DNA of 10,945 bases from Baffinella frigidus (Eukaryota > Cryptophyceae > Cryptomonadales > Baffinellaceae): contig MU646360.1 of assembly GCA_026770585.1 (NCBI GenBank), positions 447,938-458,882 on the forward strand, in the 5' to 3' direction. Positions within the stretch are counted from its first letter, which is position 1; the number at the start of each line of letters is the position of its first letter. A program made the translations under genes and the position numbers. Below the pieces are notes generated by a model. That model was not told the origin of the DNA. It worked only from the letters and a program-made list of their open reading frames with translations, and made no database searches. This document shows positions 1-6,630 of this stretch, piece by piece.

Positions 1-300
1 CCCTCGTGTGTTTTCAGAGTTTCGAAGCACAAAGTGCGCGCGGCCCCGCACCACAGCGCGAGTGCAGCTCTCGCTCTCTCGCTCTCTCGCTCTCTCTCTC
101 GCTCGCTCGCTCTCTCTGCTGCTCAATCCAGCATCCCGCCCACCACCTCACCTAACTGCGCTCCTCCCTCACTCTCGACTGCGCTCCCGCCCCGCCCGCC
201 CGCCTCACCCCTCGACACGCGTCACAGAGCCTTGCCTCTCGCACCCTCGACGCCGCCCCGTCACGACTGCGCATCCGCCCCCCCGCCCGCTCGGCAGTGC
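1..300. other. 3' flank of the RING/MATH gene, CT-rich, no gene
   Basis: This stretch lies beyond the stop codon of the minus-strand gene. Positions about 66-120 are a CT/CG-rich simple repeat (CTCTCGCTCTCTCGCTCTCT-like), and the rest is C-rich on the plus strand. Plus-strand open frames here are proline/serine/arginine-rich and run antisense into the gene, so I do not call them. Positions about 33-68 resemble 5142-5173 (shared words GTGCGCG, CCAC-GCGCGAGTG, AGCT), and 126-146 resembles the CCAGCATCCC words near 6066, so part of this flank is probably old repeat DNA. No polyadenylation signal is obvious. Confidence 0.6.
66..120. repeat. CT microsatellite
   Basis: Imperfect TC dinucleotide repeat interrupted by CG, in the transcript-downstream flank of gene 1. 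It explains the leucine/serine/arginine-rich chance frames across it. Confidence 0.8.
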
Positions 301-1916
301 CTACTCCGGGAGGTAGAGATGCACGACCATGCGGAGCTTGATGCTCCCGTCCGCGCGCACCGCCCCCACCTTGTCATGCTCAGCAGCAGTCAGAATGAAG
401 GCGTTGCCCCTCCCTTCCCCTGCTACACCAGTTTTGATGGGAGGCTTCTGGAAGTCATCATTATCAGGGTGACTGACGACGTGGAGAACCTTGTCGTTCG
501 TACCGAGGATCGAGCACTTGAAGTGCATGTTGCACACCGGCCCCTCCTCGAGAGCGAAGCCCATCCAATGCCCGCCGATAGGCGCATCTGTCTGGCTTTT
601 GAAACAGTAGCCGCGCACCCCGCCCGTGAACGTGAACTTCTCGCTGTCGTTGCAGCTCACCATGGTGTCGATGCTCCAGGTGAACACGTGCGTCAGCGCC
701 TGAGCTTGCCTCTGCAGCCCGCCAATCGCGGTATTCTGTTCCTCGACTTTTCCTTTCAGACCAGCGATCTCTCCCTCCTGCCGCGCGATCTTGCCCTCCT
801 GCAGCGCGTCCTTCCGCGCGTGCTCTGCCCCCTTTGCCTCCAGCAAGGCGATCGTCCTCCCCTGCTCCTTCATCGCTTCTGCCTGCTCCGCATTGGTCCT
901 CCCTTGCTCCGCCACCTTCTCCTCCATCTCCACCACCCTCCCCCACGCCCTCCGCGCATGCTCCGCCCCCGACGCCTCCACGTGCTCTGCCACTTCTGCC
1001 CGTGCCATCCGCTCCTCGCACCCAGGGCACGGGCACTCCACCTCCTCGCGCCCGCACAAACCCCGGTGCTCCGCCATGCCCCCCCTCGCGACCGTCACGC
1101 CGCATCCCGCGTTCGGGCACTCGATCTGCGCCGACGGGCAGCTCCCCTCGTGCCCCGCCAGCGCACGCGCCTCGAACGCGATGGCACAGTGCGCGCAGCG
1201 ATTCTTGCGGTAGGCGCATGTCTCCGACGCGTGGCGGGCTGAGTCCTTGCGCAGAACCGACTCCGTGCACCCCGCCACCGCGTTCGGGCACTTCACAGCC
1301 TCCCACCCGCAGCTCTCAGAGAGATGCCCCGCCAACTCACACACCCTGCCCCTCCAGCTGCACCGCTGCGCCCCCTCATCGCCCGCACCGTTCCACCGGT
1401 ACTCCTCCAGACGCGCCACCAGCGCGTCCTTGTTTCCTTCGGCGCTCAGCCCCAGGCGCCCGAGCTCCGTGCGCAGGTCGTCAGCGCCCATCGACTCTGT
1501 CGGCTCCAGCTTGGCGCGCTTGGCCCGCGGGGGCGCCCCGCCCTCCCCCCCTCCCTCGCCCTCGCCGTCTTCCGGCCCATTCTTGCATCGTAGCCGGAGC
1601 TGCCCGATGAGCCCATCGAGCGGACGGCACCTCTGCAACCTGCGATCGACAACGAGGGAGCTGTCAGCGAACACAGGGGTGGCGACATGCGTGCTGCAGC
1701 GCTCAGGCTCTGGCGTTCCTCGAGAGGGGGGCACCTCGTGATGTCGGTCGGGTGCTGGCAAGTCGGGCATTGAGGCCTCTTGTGCAGCTCCGCGACGTAG
1801 CAGGGCCGGCACAACGCGTGCCCCTCGGGGCAGCCCACGGTCGGCTGATCCAGAACCAGCATGCACACGGCGCACGCGGCCATCTCCCTGCCCTCCTCCA
1901 GCCACGCCACCTCCAT
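301..1916 (-). CDS. RING / SAP / TRAF-type zinc finger / coiled coil / MATH-like protein, probable E3 ubiquitin ligase (two exons)
   Basis: Exon 1 is 1916-1735 and exon 2 is 1639-301; joined they give 506 codons plus TAG. Seen in the spliced protein: a C3HC4-type RING (C15, C18, C29, H33, C36, C39, C50, C53); an acidic/glycine stretch at 82-95; a basic PPRAKRAKLE patch at 97-106 resembling a monopartite nuclear localisation signal; a SAP-like helix-turn-helix at 109-142 (DLRTELGRLGLSAEGNKDAL); repeated C/H zinc-finger units of TRAF type at about 154-268 (four to five, spaced C-x4-6-C-x11-H-x3-4-C); a coiled coil at about 290-375; and a MATH/TRAF-like beta domain from HVFTW at 378 to the end. 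TRAF and SIAH proteins with this order transfer ubiquitin and multimerise through the coiled coil. SAP domains bind DNA, so a chromatin target is inferred. The start at 1916 has A at -3 and G at +4. A second ATG at 1883 would still include the RING, and the frame is open up to an ATG at 2087. Substrate unknown. Confidence 0.85.
1640..1734 (-). other. Spliceosomal intron, 95 nt, phase 2, in the RING/MATH gene
   Basis: On the minus strand the intron starts GTGCCC after exon ACGAG and ends GATCGCAG before exon GTTGCAG. Removal rebuilds an arginine codon (AG+G) and turns the RING reading (CPTC...TDITR) directly into LQRCRPLDGLIG, the expected helix after a RING in TRAF-like proteins. A CTGAC branch-point-like word has its A at 1664, 24 nt upstream of the acceptor. 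A sequencing frameshift would not leave such clean splice borders. Confidence 0.85.
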
Positions 1917-2431
1917 CCTGAAGGCTGCTTTCCCGCTTTTTTGATCCTTAGACCTGGTGAGCGAGAAAGAAAGAATTCGACCCGCTGAGTTTGTGCCTTT
2001 CAGTTTGTGCTTGTGCTGAACCGAGTGGTGTCGGAAGCCCTCCATCTCGCCCCTGCTGAAACCTAGTCTCCTTTGAGGGCGATGCATGGCGGCCGTCGTT
2101 GAAATCGTTGTATCAACGATGGGCTCTCAATTTCGAAACTCGAAAACGGCGACATCCTCCTTGATAAATTCAGTAACCAGTAATCAAGGGATCTAGCAGG
2201 TCCGGCAAGCGAAGGGTGGCGGCGTGCTCTGTACTGCATGGGCTGACTCGAGGAGAGCTCACACGCATGAGAGGTCCCCGAAAGGTCGCAGGCACTCCCG
2301 TTTCATTGAGTTTCTTACAATGGAGCCTTTGTGCTTCTCAGTTTTATTAGTCTGAAATTACATTCGTAAAGCAACTCGTTCTGGTACAAATAGTAAAACT
2401 CAGGGCCTTTAAAACTCCATTGCGGGAAGTC
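1917..2431 (-). promoter_or_regulatory. 5' flank / likely 5' UTR and promoter of the RING/MATH gene
   Basis: No coding sequence is supported. On the minus strand a good acceptor-like site (pyrimidine tract TTCTTTCTTTCTCGCTCACC then AG, ending at 1954) lies 37 nt before the ATG, so a 5' UTR intron is possible. The frame is open upstream to an ATG at 2087, but residues 1-57 of that reading show nothing conserved-looking. A small inverted repeat ATCGTTG-TAT-CAACGAT lies near 2104-2120. No TATA box is evident. Confidence 0.4.
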
Positions 2432-2530
2432 CTACAGGGGTACCTCGCTCATAAGAAACGACCCCCCCTAGGACCCTACAGTAGGTCTATGCCTAGGGCC
2501 CTATGTTGGTCCTAAGGGGGGGGCGTTTTC
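2432..2530 (+). repeat. R1 foldback element, right end missing
   Basis: It starts CTACAGGGGTACCTCGCTC, continues with the C-run, the core CCTAGGACCCTACAGTAGG and CCTAGGGCCCTA, then a run of 8 G. Similarity to the complete copy at 5013-5134 stops at about 2530, so the terminal TTATGAGCGAGGTACCCCTG is absent. Confidence 0.8.
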
Positions 2531-3297
2531 AAAATTTGCGCAGGGAGGGGTTGCACACACTACTCCTTCTGTGTGTGATAGACCCCCTCTCTCTCAGTGT
2601 TTCCTGATCCATTCCCCACTTCACGTGCCTAGAGATACGCCGCTTCCGGGTTTACACCTAGCACTCAGTCAACTGTTTTTTTTACACCGAGCCAGATTAC
2701 TACTGCGTTGAAGACTTCCGGCCATTTTGGGAAGGAAAACTCATTGAGGTTATGAGGCACAAGTGGATCGAATTCAGGTTAGAGCTTGAGCCTTTTCCTG
2801 CGGCCAGAGGCTCGAATTCGACCCTCTAGCCGAAGAAATACGCTTATCTACAGCCTCGATTTGATCCTGGCGCCGGGTGCAACCCATGTAACATGTCATA
2901 CATGGCAACCCCTTGCGCGAGCTGCGATGGCGTTGGGTGGGTTATGAGGTACGTGGCCTACCTCATAACCTCAAGGAGAATCCCTGAGCACGCTGCACAT
3001 TGGGATGCCTCACACTTGTATTGCCTGTCACTTCGCTCACGTCCACACATTGGGGGAAGCCCCTTCACAACCACATTTTTCTCCTTGCACCTTTGGTGTC
3101 TAACTGATTTCACCTCACTCCCCCACACAATCCCTCTCACCTTGTGGGGTATCCGTGATTGAAGCTCTTAAACTTCAACCATGGGATACCATGAGCCTCA
3201 TAAAGGCTGCCTTGGGTTCGCTGCGTGGGCGGGCGCGATCCTACTTGGAAGCAATCAAACACCCCAACAGAACCACCCACTATCCCCTCTACACGAG
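2531..3297. other. Intergenic, no gene
   Basis: Several open frames occur (for example 2893-3162 plus), but their translations look like chance. Visible structure: a hairpin at 2940-2970, and the word TTGAGGTTATGAGG at 2744-2757 which returns inverted as CCTCATAACCTCAA at 2961-2974. CGAATTC words recur near 2768 and 2813. No repeat family from the rest of the window is recognised here. Confidence 0.6.
2940..2970. repeat. Hairpin with 12-bp perfect stem
   Basis: Arms GGTTATGAGGTA (2940-2951) and TACCTCATAACC (2959-2970), 7-nt loop. The left arm also occurs in part at 2746-2757. No T-run follows, so a terminator role is not suggested. Confidence 0.8.
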
Positions 3298-3467
3298 CCT
3301 CTGCACTGGAGAGCTAAACGCGATCCGAAAGCGCAAACGCTTTCTCTGCAGTCCTTTCTACGATGGCACGGGCTGACACCGACAATCCTGTTTAATAAAC
3401 ACGAAATCAACGGAAGGGCGTGTCGTTGGGCTATGTTGGGCGAAATTAAAACCTCAAGGACCTAAAG
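3298..3467 (+). repeat. R4 SINE-like repeat, copy 1, with internal insertion
   Basis: It matches 7064-7184: CCTCTGCACTGGAGAGC head, CGATCCGAAAGC hairpin (GAAAGCG-CAAA-CGCTTTC), CTGCAG, then GGGCGTGTCGTTGGGCTATG, AAATTAAAACCT, and a tail of two CCTAAAGGA-type units. Compared with the other copies about 50 nt is inserted between CTTTCTAC and GGAAGGGCG (about 3362-3411). Confidence 0.75.
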
Positions 3468-3803
3468 AAACCCTTAACCACCCACCCCCTTTCCACTCGG
3501 AACCAGAAGAGGCCTGGACTGGAACTCTCACAGCGCTCCGATCCACATTCCAGGCACGGCTGTCCATGTGGATGGGCCCCTTGCTGCGTGATAGCCTTGA
3601 GCTGTGAGCCTCGGTTGGACAGGTGATGAGCCTCGATGGTTGACTGATGAAGGTATCTTAGATCTCGCTGGTGCTTGGGTCTGATGAGCACACCCACCAC
3701 CAAGGAAGAACTGTGCTTGCTTCGGCGCCACTCCCCTCCTCTACCCCCCCCGGAACTTCCCAAGAGGTCGAAGCGAAAGCTGGGATCGAGCCCCCCCCTG
3801 CCA
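3468..3803. other. Intergenic; long minus-strand frame of unknown status
   Basis: The minus strand is open over 3446-3835 (up to 129 codons), but its end is made from R4 repeat DNA and its start from R3 repeat DNA. The middle translation has no recognisable motif. I do not call a gene. No hairpin or tandem repeat stands out in the unique part. Confidence 0.5.
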
Positions 3804-3927
3804 CACAGCGGGCTGCGAGGGGATTTTCGGCCCAAATCGGGCCACGTTTCCGTTACCTTATCCGTAGGAACCCCCCTATGTCCCTACGGGTTGCCTACCG
3901 TAGGGTCACAGGTCTTATCGCTTAAGG
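3804..3927 (-). repeat. R3 interspersed repeat, copy 1
   Basis: Reverse complement of the copy at 6490-6630. Shared words: TAGCCCGCT/CAGCCCGCT, CCGAAAATCCC, GTTTCCGTTACCTTATCCG, CCCCTATGTCCCTACGGGTT, GCCTAC-GTAGGGTC, and GGTCTTATCGCTTA. Compared with the other copy it lacks a stretch of about 15 nt between the CCCTTCG-like and TAGCCCGCT-like words. Confidence 0.75.
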
Positions 3928-4037
3928 GTTATTCGAAATCCCTTCGAAGTCTGCTGTGTGGTTCCCACTCCAGCCGCCATGCACTGTTGCAATTGCCATC
4001 CCAACCTTACTCTCTTTGTTCCTCTTCGAAAATGAAG

Positions 4038-4065
4038 CCCCCCCCCCTCTCTCTCTCTCTCTCTC
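4038..4065. repeat. C10 run followed by (TC)9 microsatellite
   Basis: Ten C (4038-4047) run straight into TC repeats (4048-4065). The same arrangement, C7 then CT repeats at 4666-4684, lies on the other side of the telomere-like array in the same orientation. Confidence 0.85.
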
Positions 4066-4139
4066 AGACACGTGACCTCCTGTCCCTCTCTTAGGCAAGC
4101 AGGATCTCAACCGTAAACACAGAACCTTCAAGCCTGACC

Positions 4140-4664
4140 CCTAAACACTAAACCTTAAACACTTAAACCTAGACCCTAGGCACTAAACCCTAAACCCTAA
4201 ACCCTGAACCCTAAACCCTAAACCCTGAACCCTGAACCCTAAACCTTAAACCCTGAACACTAAAACCTACACCCTAAACCCTTCACCTTAAGCCCTGAAC
4301 CGTAAACAGTAGACAGTAAACCCTAAACCGTAAACCTTAAACCGTAAACCCTAAACCCTAAACCGTAAACCCTAAACCCTAAACCCTAAACCCTGAAGCC
4401 TGCACCCTACACTCTCAACCATGAACCCTAAAAAGCCCTCAATACTAAATACTAAACCCTAAATCCTCGAACCTTAACCCTAAATTCTAAACCCTCAAAC
4501 CTCAACCCCAAACCAAAGCTCTAGATCCTGAACTCTGAACCCTAAACCCTAAACTCTAAACCCCAAACCCTAAACCCCAAAACCTAAACCCTAAACCCCA
4601 AACCCTAAAACATAAACCCTAAACCCTAAACCCTAAACTCTAAACCCAAATCCATAAACCCTAC
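4140..4664 (+). repeat. Interstitial telomere-like array, degenerate CCCTAAA heptamers
   Basis: About 525 bp of CCCTAAA units and variants, all in one orientation. TTTAGGG is the telomere repeat of plants and many algae. Perfect runs (for example 4185-4203 and 4373-4393) alternate with variant patches: CCCTGAA near 4200-4260, CCGTAAA near 4295-4370, CCCCAAA near 4555-4610. The array sits between non-telomeric DNA and genes on both sides, so this is not a chromosome end in the assembled window. Confidence 0.9.
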
Positions 4665-5012
4665 ACCCCCCCTCTCTCTCTCTTCCTCTCTTTCTGGTCG
4701 TCTCTGGTATTCTGCCCCCCCCCCCTAGCGTGCAGTCACGGCTTCACCACACAACGTCGCATCTCTCTCTTCGTCTTGATCCCTCTCTTCCATCCTGTGC
4801 AACGTCACTCTCTGTCTTTCTCTCACTCTCTGTCTCTGCTCCCCTCGAGAGTGGTCAGGGCCTCACACCACAAAAGTCTAGTTCTTCCTCCGTCGGGTTG
4901 GCTGACTATTCTCAAGCTGACATGATGGGTGTGTGGTACAAAATTGCCAACTTTGGAGTGGAAAAGATCCCGGTCTCGCCAAATTGGTGAGACCAAAACG
5001 ACTGAGACATAG
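4665..5012. other. CT-rich flank of the telomere-like array, no gene
   Basis: C7 plus CT repeats at 4666-4684, a second C-run at about 4715-4726, then CT-rich DNA to about 4850. An 86-codon plus frame at 4730-4990 is serine/leucine-rich from the CT bias and has no recognisable domain. An inverted repeat at 4972-4994 (GGTCTCGCCAA and TTGGTGAGACC, one G-T wobble) ends just before R1. Confidence 0.55.
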
Positions 5013-5134
5013 CTACAGGGGTACCTCGTTCATAAGAAACCGCGCCCCCTTAGGACCCTACAGTAGGACGATGCCTAGGGCCCTATGGTGGTCCTAGGGG
5101 GGGGCGCTTTCTTATGAGCGAGGTACCCCTGTAG
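5013..5134 (+). repeat. R1 foldback element, complete copy (TA to TA, 120 bp)
   Basis: Ends CTACAGGGGTACCTCG and CGAGGTACCCCTGTAG form terminal inverted repeats of 27 nt with one mismatch, and pairing continues through the C-run/G-run and CCTAGGACC, so nearly the whole unit can fold into one hairpin. The interior carries CCTACAGTAGG and CCTAGGGCCCTA palindromes. TA flanks CAGGGG...CCCCTG on both sides (5014-5015, 5132-5133). No coding capacity; it looks like a miniature inverted-repeat element. Confidence 0.85.
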
Positions 5135-5190
5135 AGAGTGTGCGCGGCGCAGAACCACGGCGCGAGTGAAGCTGTCCTCCTCAACCATGT

Positions 5191-5282
5191 GATCCGAAAG
5201 GAAGCACGGCCTTTCTGCAGGATACGTTCCGGTGTCTGCCTATGTTGGCAGCTCGAACAACGTAAAGGACCTAACGGACCCA
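5191..5282 (+). repeat. R5 SINE-like repeat, copy 1
   Basis: GATCCGAAAGG with CCTTTCTGCAG forms a hairpin head, then GTTCCGGTGTCTGCCTATG, TTGG-AGCTCGAA, and a tail of two TAAAGGACC units. It matches the inverted copy at 5961-6056. The order of parts parallels R4 (hairpin, CTGCAG, GTGTC-x-GCCTATGTTGG, CTAAAGGA tail), so R5 is probably a diverged relative. Similarity to positions 33-68 begins just upstream at 5142. Confidence 0.7.
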
Positions 5283-5318
5283 GTATCCCACCCGCTTGGG
5301 TCCTTTAGGTCCTTTACG

Positions 5319-5391
5319 CAGATCTTTTCTACGGAACGGCGTGTCGTTGGGCCATGTTGGGAGCATTTAAAACCTAAAGGACCTAAAGGAC
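5319..5391 (+). repeat. R4 SINE-like repeat, 5'-truncated copy
   Basis: Starts at CAGATC after the hairpin head, keeps TTCTACGGAACGGCGTGTCG, CATGTTGGGAG and the tail AAAACCTAAAGGACC. Immediately before it (about 5300-5317) lies GGTCCTTTAGGTCCTTTACG, a tail in opposite orientation, so two truncated copies meet head to tail. Confidence 0.75.
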
Positions 5392-5447
5392 GCCAGCCCC
5401 CCTAGCTCTGAAAGCAAGCCGGTCCACCCACAACGCCGAAAACTCTG

Positions 5448-5567
5448 TACAGGGGTACCTCGCTCATAAAAAAGCACCTCCTCCTAGGACCCTACAGTAG
5501 GCATATGCCTAGGGCCCTATGGTGGTCCTAGGGGGGGGGGGGGGTTCTTATGAGCAAGGTACCCCTA
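5448..5567 (+). repeat. R1 foldback element, second near-complete copy (120 bp)
   Basis: TACAGGGGTACCTCGCTCAT at the left and ATGAGCAAGGTACCCC then TA at the right; the TG expected before TA is missing. The interior core matches 5013-5134, and the G-run has grown to 14 (5531-5544). Its right TA is also the first two bases of the R2 element. Confidence 0.85.
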
Positions 5568-5670
5568 TCCCTTAAGTGGCGAGGGGGTCGAATTTGACCC
5601 CCACAAGGTCCTAGGCAGGTCCTAGGGCCCTACGGTAGGGCGTATGAGCCTACTCGCCACTTAAGGGATA
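5566..5670 (+). repeat. R2 foldback element, copy 1 (105 bp)
   Basis: Perfect 18-bp terminal inverted repeats: TATCCCTTAAGTGGCGAG and CTCGCCACTTAAGGGATA. Inside are a short hairpin (GGGGGTC-GAATTT-GACCCCC) and a core AGGTCCTAGGCAGGTCC followed by GGGCCCTACGGTAGGGC. The second copy at 8311-8415 is inverted and exactly the same length. No coding capacity. Confidence 0.9.
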
Positions 5671-5707
5671 GGCTTGATGCGTGAAAAGCGGGACCTTTCT
5701 GCCAAGA

Positions 5708-5752
5708 TGGCGGTCCTAGGGGGGCAGTTTTTTATGAGCGAGGTACCCCTGT
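5708..5752 (+). repeat. R1 element, right-end fragment
   Basis: GGCGGTCCTAGGGGGG, then TTTATGAGCGAGGTACCCCT and GTG. Only the right third of the R1 element is present; no left end precedes it. Confidence 0.75.
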
Positions 5753-5960
5753 GTTGTGGTGCTTTGGTGCTTTGGTGCTTTATTTTACACTCACATCGAA
5801 GGCCACGCCCACCTCACTCTTGAGGAGTTGGGAACGATCTACGGATGAGCTCCCCGGAACTACCCTGTGGGGCTTGATGGGCAAACACTAGTGGTCAAAC
5901 CCTATTGGATTCTACCGCCACCACACCCTGTAACACAAAGGGTGGTCTGAGGCCGACCGT
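5753..5960. other. Short unique spacer with a GGTGCTTT triplication
   Basis: Three tandem GGTGCTTT octamers at about 5758-5781. The rest shows no open frame worth calling and no recognised repeat. Confidence 0.6.
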
Positions 5961-6056
5961 GTCCTTTAGGTCCTTTAGGTTCTTCGAGCTCCCAACAAAG
6001 GCGGACACCGGAACTTGTTCTGTAGAAAGGCCATGCTTCCTTCGCACCAGCTTTAC
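5961..6056 (-). repeat. R5 SINE-like repeat, copy 2 (inverted)
   Basis: Read on the minus strand: AAGCTGGTGCGAAGGAAGCA, GGCCTTTCTACAG, GTTCCGGTGTCCGCC, TTGTTGGGAGCTCGAAGAAC, then two CTAAAGGAC units. It accounts for the 86-codon minus-strand frame here, which is therefore not a gene. Confidence 0.7.
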
Positions 6057-6220
6057 TGCACAACCCAGCATCCCACCCACCAACTCCCCCGAGAGAGAGA
6101 GATAACCTCTATCCAACGGCTGACGACGAAAGACGCTTACGAAACCGAAACTCAATCACTATAGAGAAAGTGACTTTACACGTACTGAAACCCCACCTAG
6201 CTCCTTCGCCTGCCCCCACC

Positions 6221-6329
6221 CCTTTAGGTCCTTTAGGTTTTAATTTCTCCCAACATAGCCCAACGACACGCCGTTCCGTAGAAGGGATCTGCAGAGAAAG
6301 CATTTTTGCTTTCGGGTCGCGTTTCGCTC
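6221..6329 (-). repeat. R4 SINE-like repeat, copy 2 (inverted)
   Basis: Read on the minus strand: GAGCGAAACGCGACCCGAAAGC, hairpin GAAAGCA-AAAA-TGCTTTC, CTGCAGATCCCTTCTACGG, AACGGCGTGTCGTTGGGC, TATGTTGGGAG, AAATTAAAACCT, and two CTAAAGGA units. It explains the overlapping frames on both strands here. The outer flank (6341-6375) carries GAAAACTCTGTA, also found just before the R1 copy at 5448. Confidence 0.8.
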
Positions 6330-6375
6330 CCCGCGTTGAAAACTCTGTAAAGCAACTTTGCTGCCAAGCGCGGAG

Positions 6376-6484
6376 TACAGGGGTACAGGGGTACAGGGGT
6401 ACCTCGCTCATAAGAAATCGCCCCCCCCCCCCCTAGGACCACGATAGGGCCCTAGGCATAGGCCTGCTCTAGGGGCCTAGGGGG
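6376..6484 (-). repeat. R1 foldback element with reversed core and triplicated end, one end missing
   Basis: TACAGGGG occurs three times in tandem (6376-6399), followed by TACCTCGCTCATAAGAAA, a run of 13 C (6421-6433) and the core CCTAGGACC-x-CGATAGGGCCCTAGG. The core is the reverse complement of the other R1 copies, possible because the ends are near-symmetric. The opposite end is replaced by R3 DNA at 6490. Confidence 0.8.
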
Positions 6485-6489
6485 AATAA

Positions 6490-6630
6490 CACCTAAGCGA
6501 TAAGACCTAGGACCCTACAGTAGGCAACCCGTAGGGACATAGGGGGTTGCTACGGATAAGGTAACGGAAACTCGGGCTCTCAGCGCCCGAAAATCCCTTC
6601 GTACCATACCGCTTCGTAGCCCGCTTTGTA
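6490..6630 (+). repeat. R3 interspersed repeat, copy 2
   Basis: Same family as 3804-3927 in the other orientation: TAAGCGATAAGACCTAGG, CCTACAGTAGGCAACCCG, GGATAAGGTAACGGAAAC, GCCCGAAAATCCCTTCG, TAGCCCGCTTTGTA. It has about 15 nt more than copy 1 near 6602-6616, bounded by TTCG words, which looks like a short duplication or filler. Confidence 0.75.

Noticed and set aside
34-1242. 402-codon plus-strand open frame
   Set aside because: Antisense to the RING/MATH gene; it is an effect of high GC. The translation is leucine/proline/arginine-rich with no domain, while the opposite strand has clear RING, SAP, zinc-finger and MATH features.
464-1306. 280-codon minus-strand glycine/arginine-rich frame
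   Set aside because: Same strand but shifted frame of the real exon 2; no conserved cysteine/histidine spacing.
834-1610. 258-codon plus-strand proline/alanine/arginine-rich frame
   Set aside because: Third-frame shadow of the same gene.
1446-1905. Frameshift or pseudogene between RING and SAP
   Set aside because: Clean GT-AG borders with exact frame restoration favour an intron over a mutation.
3298-3467. CRISPR array or tRNA gene among the repeated units
   Set aside because: Repeats are dispersed and in both orientations, not regularly spaced; no cloverleaf or A/B box pair could be traced.
3446-3835. 129-codon minus-strand hypothetical protein
   Set aside because: Both ends are made of interspersed repeat DNA (R3, R4), and the middle has no recognisable motif.
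4140-4664. True chromosome end
   Set aside because: Unique DNA, repeats and a gene lie on both sides, and the heptamers are degenerate.
5895-6155. Minus-strand 86-codon frame
   Set aside because: Consists largely of the R5 repeat; a second copy of that repeat is not open in the same way.
6109-6442. Overlapping 69- to 100-codon frames on both strands
   Set aside because: They are translations of R4 and R1 repeat DNA. Such peptides are common false proteins in repeat-rich algal assemblies (from memory, unchecked).
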